Source: Monodelphis domestica
Taxonomy: Eukaryota > Chordata > Mammalia > Didelphimorphia > Didelphidae
Direction of reading: 5' to 3'
Length of the DNA stretch: 64,000 nucleotides
NCBI RefSeq assembly: GCF_027887165.1
Contig: NC_077233.1
Location: forward strand, 218,346,517 to 218,410,516
Part shown: one piece after another, positions 56,831 to 64,000 of the stretch
Layout of the letters: each line of letters opens with the position of its first letter
Position numbering within the stretch: the stretch's first letter is position 1
Notes under the pieces: model-generated
The model's database searches: none
What the model was told of the DNA's origin: nothing
Seen by the model: only the letters and a program-made list of their open reading frames with translations
Translations under genes and position numbers: made by a program

Positions 56831-57649
56831 TCAGTTATATTCTAAGACTTCCTCCCTGACTGTGGAAAGCACCTTTGGTGAGCATTCAGCTCTGGGACTA
56901 AGTCTGGAAGGAAAATAAGATGAGAAATGATCTGAGAATATATTACAAATTTGCATGGGGATGGGGAGTGGAGTGAGAGATAGCCTGTGAAAAGGCCTAA
57001 GAAAATAGCTAGAATTCTGAGTTTGAGAAAGAAGCCAATTAGCTTTGTGATTGTATTTGCCTTACCACTCCAAATGTCTTTTTAAAAAAATCAACAAGCA
57101 AAAAAAAAGCAGGCTATAGTATTTTCTTCATCTTTCAGTCTAATTATGTGTCTGAAAAATTCATGTATTAAAGAAAACTGTTTGCAAAGCTCACCTATTC
57201 TTTTCTCAAAAATTTCACAAAGATACTCTCAGTATAAACATAGATTACTCCCAAAGGGACAATAAAGTAGGATCATGAATCTCTAGTTGTGATTGTATTG
57301 TCTTTTCTTGGTAATGACAATCTATGATTCTTCCCCCACTCACCCCACTTCCTTTTTGGCATCTTCTCTTTGATCTAGATTGAAAAGTGATTCTCAGTAA
57401 TTAACTACTATTAGAGTACAACTGTAGTTGTTCTACTGTTATTGATAATGAAAATGATATGTTTTAGAGATGTTGGCAAACCTCTTCCATTTCGCATCTG
57501 TTTGTTGTCTTCTTTCCAATTTTGAGTATAAATGTTCTTGGAATGAGCTGTTTAATTGGTCTAATGCCAAACTATCTGCAAGCTCATTTTCTTTCATTTA
57601 AAACAAAAATCTGACAGATGCTTTTAAGAAATATGCCATTATGGCAGAA
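56831..57649. other. Intergenic, nothing recognised
   Basis: No gene, RNA or clear repeat. Confidence 0.5.
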
Positions 57650-57905
57650 CTAAGCATTTACTGAGTCCCTACTATGTTCCAGGTTGTGTGCTGAATGTTT
57701 TATAAATCTTCATTTAATCTTCATAATAACCTTGGAAGGTAAGTGTTATTATGATTTCCATTTTACAGTGGATAAAACTGAGGCAAACAGAGATTATCTA
57801 ACTTGTCCAGGGTCATAGAAATAGTAAATGTCTGAGGTCATATTTGAAGTCAGATCTTCTTGACTTCAGGCTTAGCACTCTATCCTTTTAGCCATCTATT
57901 TGCCT
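57650..57905 (-). repeat. MIR-type SINE, full length
   Basis: CCCTACTATGTTCCAGGTTG, CTTCATAATAACCTTGG, TTACAGTGGATAAAACTGAGG and GGCTTAGCACTCTATCC, the full antisense order. Confidence 0.8.
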
Positions 57906-59915
57906 TTAGCCTTTTAATCACAGTTCTCAAAATATTCCTTCTCTCTACTCTTTCTGGTGACAAAAAATAAACAAACAAACCAACAGTTGTATGTAATCTT
58001 CCATACCTATAGTACCCTACCCATAGAAGAAAAGTATAATGAATTCATCATTAGTCTTCTGAATCAAAAATAGGTCATTGCTGATTAAGTGCAGAGCAGT
58101 GCTAGGCTAGTGCATTTAAACTGCTCATTTCTTCCTCCATTTCTTTTCTTTCTTTTTTTTTGTTTGTTTGTGAGGCAATAAATGTTCATAATCTGCTATC
58201 TCCCAAGGGATCTCTCCATGAATGGACTCAATATTTTTGGTGAAGCAAGAGTCAAGGTGCTTCATCTGGAAGTGTGAGAAGACAGGGTACAATGGAAAGA
58301 TTGAGGCCAGACCAGAAAGTTGGGAACAGCTGCTGTGGAGAATGGGATATCAAATTATTTAGATAGAAATAGAATGCTTGCCTTGCTTCAGTGAGGGTCT
58401 GGATGAGGTGACATAATATGAATTTGTAGAAGGCCCAGTCAGCAAGGTTTAGAGATTTCCTCCAGTAAGAGTAATGGAGGCAGAAAGTGGTAGTAATCCC
58501 AGTTTGGAGTGCTAAAGCATGATTGGTGATAGGAAAGAGGGACAAGAGATTCTAGAATAGAAAGTGTATAGTGTATAAGGTTCACTGAAGGATTAAAAAA
58601 GGGAAGGGAGGACAGTGTAGCCTGGATAGGGGTGATCCCCTGAAAACACAGAAAAGTAGGTGGAATAGAGGTCCAAGGAAAAGAAACATTGTTTTGATTT
58701 TAAGGCATAGGATTAAGAAAGCTGGATTGATAAAGGATTACAAACAGATAAAGGAATTCAGCTCATAAATAAGTTGAACACTTTGGATGATGAAAAGATA
58801 AAAGATATGACCTTTTGTGTGTGTAGTTAAGGTGGAATCAAAGAATAGGCCATGAGAATTGAGAAGCTGAGCAATTGAAATGTTAGGATATTTGCGGGAG
58901 TATTTTGAGGCTATGTGATTTATATGATGGCAGGAGATGGGGGGTGGGGGGAAGAAAAGGGTTGATAGCCAGGTCCTGTATTCACTGGCAGAGGAAAGAG
59001 AGTGTACTGGGGAGTGTATGTTACAGGAGCTGGTTGATAACAGTCATGGGATTTGGATTGCTTGATGAATGTGGGTTGTAAGAAACTCAGAGGAGAATTT
59101 ACATAGCAAACATGGTAGAAGGAGAGCCTAGAAGTGGCAGTGGGGAGGAAGTATCTTAAGGCATGGACCAATCTTTTCAGTGGTCACACTCTAATAGCAC
59201 ATGAATAGTTGCTAGGGACACTTCTCCTGCTGTCATTCAGGTATCAACCCTATGAGATTTAAGAATTCTGGACCTCTGGAATTAATAAGCTTTCCAAGTT
59301 TGTGTATGTCCATGTTAGAATAAATACTCATTCACCTTAGATCAAGTAGGAAAAAAACACAGAAAAGGAAGCCCAAATTTTGGCTCAGGTTCCCTAGGCA
59401 GAATATCTAGGATATCTATTTTTAGATACAAGATGTTTATAGCCACATGGGGATTAGTGTGGAGTTAGGGCAAGATACTCCTTTCCTACCCTCTCTTCCC
59501 CTTTTCATATAAATAATTCTGACAGAATTTACTACAGGAAAGGAGAAGAAGGCCAAGCCAAGGAGGCTATCATTCTCTTTTACTACATCTACCAAGTCAT
59601 CACTTCTGGTTCCACAGTCCAGAAAAAGACCCCTTATCATGTCTAAGTACAGGCCTTTTATCCCTGAGTAACATGAAACAGGTCCCAAACCTCTGGGGTT
59701 GACCAGGAACAGGAATGACAACTCTGAACATAATCCATGGGATGGCTCTTCTGTAGGTGAGGTCTGACTCAGGTTGGTCTTCAGATTCAAGATTGGAATG
59801 AGATGATATATTCCATGGACCATTTAGCAGCTACATCACAGAAAGAATATTTAGCATATGTACTATACTGGATGTAACTGTGAAAATGTGGGTTTCAAGA
59901 CTGAATTGCCAAAAC
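57906..59915. other. Intergenic, possible ancient repeat
   Basis: 58220-59170 has the monotone purine-leaning style of an old non-coding repeat (GAACAGCTGCTGTGGAGAATG, AGAAAGCTGGATTGATAAAGG), but I cannot place it. No supported gene. Confidence 0.4.
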
Positions 59916-60799
59916 TGTAAAGATAATTTTTAGTGTCTTGATTTAAATCAAAATTAAGTGGTCGCCATGGGAAAAATTCCCAAATATGAAAATACCCAAG
60001 TCAGCTAGGTTTTATGGAGATTTTAATTAATACAAATGAAGGAATTAAGGAAAGGGAGAGAGAGAGAATAAGAGAAAATAGTATGAAGGGCCTAGGCCTG
60101 AGCCTTAAGAGAGACTAGTCAGTCTTTAATCACTCACTACAAGATTCTTCCCAAGCAAAAACTCCAGTCCTTCAGTGAAATCCACAACTCCTCAACTGAG
60201 TTCAGAGAGCCAGCTCCTCCAAACTAACTCCAAACTCCATCTAACCCAAACGCCAACTACTTCAGAGAGCCTCCTCTGACTCTTGACCTCCAATTCAACT
60301 TCCAAAGCTGAACTCCCCTCAATTTCAAAATCCCCTTCCTTTTAAAGAAATTTTCTCTTGTGTCACCTCCTCTAAATTTTTACATCTACCAATCACAGTA
60401 GACATTTCTGCCAGGACTGACCATTCTTAGTTCACATCTTCTTTTGTTATTACCTTCTCTGGGTAGACTAAAACTTCACACCTCTTTGCTAAGCTTGCCC
60501 TTTGTAAGTTGCTTGACCTTTTAGTAATTAATTTAACCTTTATAGGTACATAGCACCCTTTTGTATTAGATCTAAAAACAGACCTAGCTTAAGGTTCTAG
60601 CTTTACTCTAAGTTAGGGACTTTTCATTGTTCCATCAGGAGTTTACAACTTTATCTTCCCTTAAGGTACTGTCTGAACAGGGTGGAGTAATGTTAAAATT
60701 CCCAATACATTCCTGATCAAGTACCTCCATTTGTTACAATAAGGGAATGGCCTTAACCAAATGTTCTAAGGTAGAGTCTGAGCAGTTTTAAGATTCACA
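59916..60799 (-). mobile_element. LTR C, 884 bp
   Basis: On the minus strand it begins TGTGAATCTTAAAACTG and ends TTATCTTTACA. It sits directly against a 3' interior segment (60800-61250) via a purine-tract junction (GGGGGGAT on the minus strand). Shares its terminal 170 bp with LTR D at 24080. Confidence 0.7.
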
Positions 60800-61260
60800 A
60801 TCCCCCCTGATGATCATTGGGAGACTAGTGTCCCCATTGATCATTTAACATAATCATCTTGTAGTCCTAAACACACTGCTAACTACAGATTTATACAATA
60901 TTCAATTTTCTAAGAAGAAATTACAGTAGTGAGGGAGGAATAGAAAAGAAAGAAAGCAAAAGCAATGTTTTGCTAGGCGCATTGACAGAAAGACAAATTA
61001 GGGGCAGTTCCCTTGGCATAAAAGTGTACATTTACAAATAAATGTTCAATCACACTTTAGTTCAATCAACTACACCCAAAGTTCATTCTTGATCTTCTTG
61101 ATGTAGTGTGGGTTTTCTGGCATCTTTCTGCAACAGTTCATTCTCTGGATTTAGGAGTTAGCAAGCTTCTTCCTTGAAGATCTTTTATTGAACAAAAAAT
61201 TCAAAATCTTGGATTTTTATATTAAAATACAACCCCTCTGTGAAGTGGGTGTTAAAAAAA
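60800..61260 (-). pseudogene. ERV 3' interior remnant next to LTR C
   Basis: Homologous to 23460-23870. It is non-coding; the 5' LTR and pol of this copy are not recognisable, so this is the 3' end of a truncated provirus. Confidence 0.6.
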
Positions 61261-61294
61261 ATCCAGTTCAGCTCAGGATGCAATGTTGAGTTAT

Positions 61295-61313
61295 GGGGGG
61301 GGGGGGGGGGGGG
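61295..61313 (+). repeat. Poly(G) tract of 19
   Basis: Uninterrupted G-run near the same position in the ERV segment where the 23.87-kb copy has a poly(C) of about 13. Its length may be unreliable. Confidence 0.8.
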
Positions 61314-61782
61314 TATGAGTTAATTATTAAAAGAAGAGAAAAACAAAAACATAAGGGGAAAAAATTCAAAATAGGCCCTTATATAGGTCCAATTTAAAGT
61401 AGTTTCTATCCCACAAGTCTGTAGGACAGAATGCAGTAATATTTCACTTACCCATTTGCAGCCAAGACTACAGGAAGTTGCCATACTATAAGAAAGAAAA
61501 GGAACTAGAACTCTATTTTGATAGGGAAGTGTCATTCCCTCGTCTGATTTTTGACATTCTCAGGGATATAGGGAGCCAGCATGATAGTCAAATTTTTTAC
61601 TTGTATGAGTACTTCAAAAGAGTGTAGATACAAGGAAGTCCTATGAAGATCTGTATTTGAAACTGATTTCAGATAGGGTTCAAATTCTTTCTGTGCAGTT
61701 GGGAATTAATTTAGGCTTTTTAAGATTCAGTTTCCTCACCTATAAATGAAGCCAGTAATATAAAATACTACTGATATTCCAC

Positions 61783-61819
<37 letters not shown>

Positions 61820-62016
61820 GAGCTCCAAGAAGGCTGGACTTAACTTTTCTAAACTCTGGGTCTTTTCTTCCACTTCTATGCCCCATCTACAGTTGTATTG
61901 TATATCCAATGGGTACTTAATAAATGTTTATTGAAATGAGAACCTTCTTCTATGTAGAAGAAACTTTGGAATGCTAATGCCTCTAATATCATTTAATTAG
62001 CCAGTTAGGTGTAACA
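61314..62016. other. Intergenic, old fragments
   Basis: Includes an (ATT)n run at 61785-61820 and an L2-like 3' end at 61830-61940 (GGGTACTTAATAAATGTTTATTG). Confidence 0.55.
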
Positions 62017-62225
62017 GTAAAGATTTGAATTCAAATGTAGCCTGAGACACAGCTATATGACCCTGGGCAAGTCTTGTAAATCCTGTCTGCCTCAGTTTCC
62101 TTAACTATAAAATGGGGATCATGATGGCACCTTCTTCACAGGATTGTTATATTTAATGAGATAAAATTTGTAAAAGTGTTTATTACAGTGCCTGGCACAT
62201 AGTAGTAGATATTTAATAATTGCTT
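62017..62225 (+). repeat. MIR-type SINE
   Basis: GATTTGAATTCAAATGTAGCC, ATGACCCTGGGCAAGTC, CCTCAGTTTCCTTAACTATAA and GTGCCTGGCACATAGTAG. Confidence 0.8.
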
Positions 62226-63354
62226 GTTCCCTTCTTCCACTTACTGCTGTTAAAAAAAAAAATTAGTATTATATGCTGGCCTGTCCTTCCCTGACTAGTC
62301 ATAAGATGTCACTCTAGCTCTATCCTATTAAAATTTTTCAAAAAACTTTAAAAGAAAAAGGTGTTTTTTTTTTTTTTTGCAATTCTTACAATAAAAACAT
62401 ATTCAGGAAGTCTAGAAAGCAAAATCAGCTAACAGTAGTTTCACAGTAAGTTCACTGGAATAGTTTGCATAGAGGCCTCCTTCAAGTTTGCTGTAAACTC
62501 TAAAGGAGGGACAAACCAAATATGGAATTTTCAGGTTAAAAAAAAAAGGCACATCACTTCTTGGTGAATATCCTTTACCCTCCCACTTTTGATAGGCCAT
62601 TGTTACTTTCAATTTCTCCTCTCACTTCTTGCCTGGAACTCTCAGCCCATCAGCCAGGAGCTCTTCCACTAACTAGGTACCCAGTTGCCTTAAGCCCAAA
62701 CAGAGACAAATAACTCAAAAAGAATTTTCAGGATTTTGTAGCTTCCTGGTAGAACTGGAGCCAAGTCAGTTTAGTCATGAAACAGACATTAGTTTTTGAA
62801 GTGATCTGCTGATGGAGGTGGTTGTCAACATAAGGTTGGAGAAGAATCATTCTATCAGCTTTAAAAAAAATGCTAATATAAGGACTGTACTGCTATGCCC
62901 TGGGTTTTTTATTTTTATTTTTTTGTAGTTGGGGACGGGGAATAAACTTATGATTTCCTAGGGAATTTCAAATCAGGAAATTCCCATTAACAGTGCACAT
63001 CGATATCTGCTCTGCCACTGATTGTCTTGAGAGAGTTGCTAAGAGCATTGAGGTTGCCACTGGTCTAGGGTTAGAAAGTCAATGTTCCAGGGATGGGACT
63101 TCAGCTCAGGTCTTTCCTACTTCAAGGCCTTCTGTTGCCATTATACCAGGCAGCTCCTCCTGTAGATACAACATTATAAACACAAATAAATAAAGGGATA
63201 GACTCTGGTCTAGTGGAACATAAGTTCCACTTTTTTTTAAGAGAACTACATTTTCTTCCTTTCCTTCTCCTTTTGCCTAGAAAACCCACAAACAGTTGGG
63301 CACTCTGCAAAGACTGAATAATAATAAAAAAGTTTACTATGTGCCAGAAACTAG
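62226..63354. other. Intergenic, upstream of SNX8
   Basis: Contains an antisense MIR-like piece at about 62990-63170 (ends ATTATACCAGGCAGCTCCTCC). Otherwise unassigned. Confidence 0.5.
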
Positions 63355-63700
63355 GAAAGGTGAGAAGAAGGTGGGGAGGTGGAGGAGAGAGAAAGAAGAG
63401 AAGAAGGAAGAGGAAAGGAAGAGGTGGAATGAGGGAAAAGGGGAAAGGGAGAATAAAAGGAAGAGGGAGAGGGAAGAGAGGGGGAAAGGGAAGAGAAAAA
63501 TAAAGGAAGGAGGAAGAAGGCAGAAAGGGAAAGGAGAATGAAGTGGAGGAGGGAGGGGAGAAGAAGGAGAAGATGAAAAGAAGGGAGGAGGGGAGGCTGG
63601 TGAAGAAGGGGGATAGAAGAAAAGTGGGAAGGAGGCGAGTAGAAAGGGAAAGGAGGAAAGAGGGTAAAGGTGAAGATGGAGGTAAAGGAGCAGAGAGAAA
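63355..63700 (+). repeat. GA-rich polypurine tract
   Basis: About 345 bp almost wholly A and G on the plus strand, immediately upstream of the SNX8 GC-rich promoter. Frames on the opposite strand give Ser/Leu/Pro runs that are not genes. Confidence 0.9.
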
Positions 63701-63909
63701 GGGTATTAGAGGCGGGGGCGAAGGAGGAGGCAGCAAGGGTGCAGCGTGACCCACTGCAGCCAGCAGGGGGCAGAGGGAACTCAAATCCCGGAGGCTTTAG
63801 TTTGGGAGCCTGAGCCTCCTTCATCCCCAGGCCGGGCCTCGGGGGAGGTCAGGGTGAGGGGGCCCCGGACCGGCTTCTGCGGAGGAAGTCACGTGGGGCT
63901 AGGGCTCAC
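63701..63909 (+). promoter_or_regulatory. SNX8 GC-rich promoter / 5' leader
   Basis: GC-rich with an Sp1-like GGCGGGGGC box near 63711 and ACGTG at 63891-63895. No TATA box. The start of transcription is not visible. Confidence 0.6.
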
Positions 63910-63985
63910 ATGACCGGTCGCGAGATGGACCGGCAGCTTCCCGCTGAGGCAGCAGCGGTGGCAGCTGCGGACCTCGCGACGGCAG
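63910..63985 (+). CDS. SNX8: SNX8, sorting nexin 8, first coding exon (rest off the right edge)
   Basis: Encodes MTGREMDRQLPAEAAAVAAA then DLATA plus one base; the human protein begins MTGRAMDPLPAAAVGAAA as I recall it. The donor is CAG|GTAGGAG (GT at 63986-63987). Position and orientation (head to head with EIF3B) match human synteny. SNX8 is a PX-BAR protein of endosomes; those domains lie outside the window. Met1 has a weak start context (C at -3), whereas Met6 at 63925 has G at -3 and +4, so initiation at Met6 is possible. Confidence 0.88.
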
Positions 63986-64000
63986 GTAGGAGGGTCGGGG

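Noticed and set aside
63122..63824. Two long Ser/Leu/Pro-rich minus-strand frames (220 and 157 residues)
   Set aside because: Produced by the GA tract, which has no stop codons in antisense; no domain, and they oppose the SNX8 promoter.

Overview
The window is a piece of a mammalian nuclear chromosome, almost certainly from a marsupial and most likely an American opossum (Didelphidae, for example Monodelphis). Reasons: spliced genes with close human orthologues; about a dozen copies of a tRNA-derived SINE typical of marsupials; two young marsupial-type L1 elements; and one SPIN-type hAT miniature transposon, a horizontally transferred family known from opossum. The species call is an inference from repeats.

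Two protein genes are supported, arranged head to head as in human 7p22. EIF3B (translation initiation factor eIF3 subunit b) occupies the left 18 kb on the minus strand. Its first 11 coding exons are present (about 584 residues: acidic N-terminus, RRM and the first blades of the beta-propeller). The rest of the gene lies beyond the left edge. All junctions keep frame, and ten of the eleven donors are GT; intron 11 has a GC donor. At the extreme right edge on the plus strand is the first coding exon of SNX8 (sorting nexin 8), starting MTGREMD, in a GC-rich promoter behind a 350-bp GA-rich tract. Their start codons are 45.8 kb apart.

The interval between them (about 19-63.4 kb) holds no recognisable host gene and is built from layered mobile elements. 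19.3-19.6 kb: a solo LTR. 19.76-20.28 kb: a tandem array of about six copies of an ancient repeat tail. 22.3-31.0 kb: two inverted related LTRs around a decayed gammaretrovirus-like ERV (23.16-28.73 kb, minus strand; tRNA-Arg-like primer site; only RNase H and integrase remnants). The ERV sits inside an older repeat and holds a further LTR. 31.7-45.1 kb: a three-layer L1 nest. An old L1 tail was hit by a full-length minus-strand L1 (L1-B), whose 3' end was then hit by a full-length plus-strand L1 (L1-A). The target duplications of both insertions are still readable, and the two L1s now form a nearly spacer-free inverted repeat with arms of about 4.1 kb. Both ORF2s are broken; ORF1 of L1-A is open. 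46.8-57 kb: many SINEs, a 974-bp solo LTR that splits a SINE with a perfect 4-bp duplication, the SPIN copy, and another LTR with an expanded CT microsatellite. 59.9-61.3 kb: a remnant of an ERV related to the one at 23-28 kb.

Repeat boundaries were read by eye and are approximate unless a target duplication is quoted. Family names are given only where recognised.
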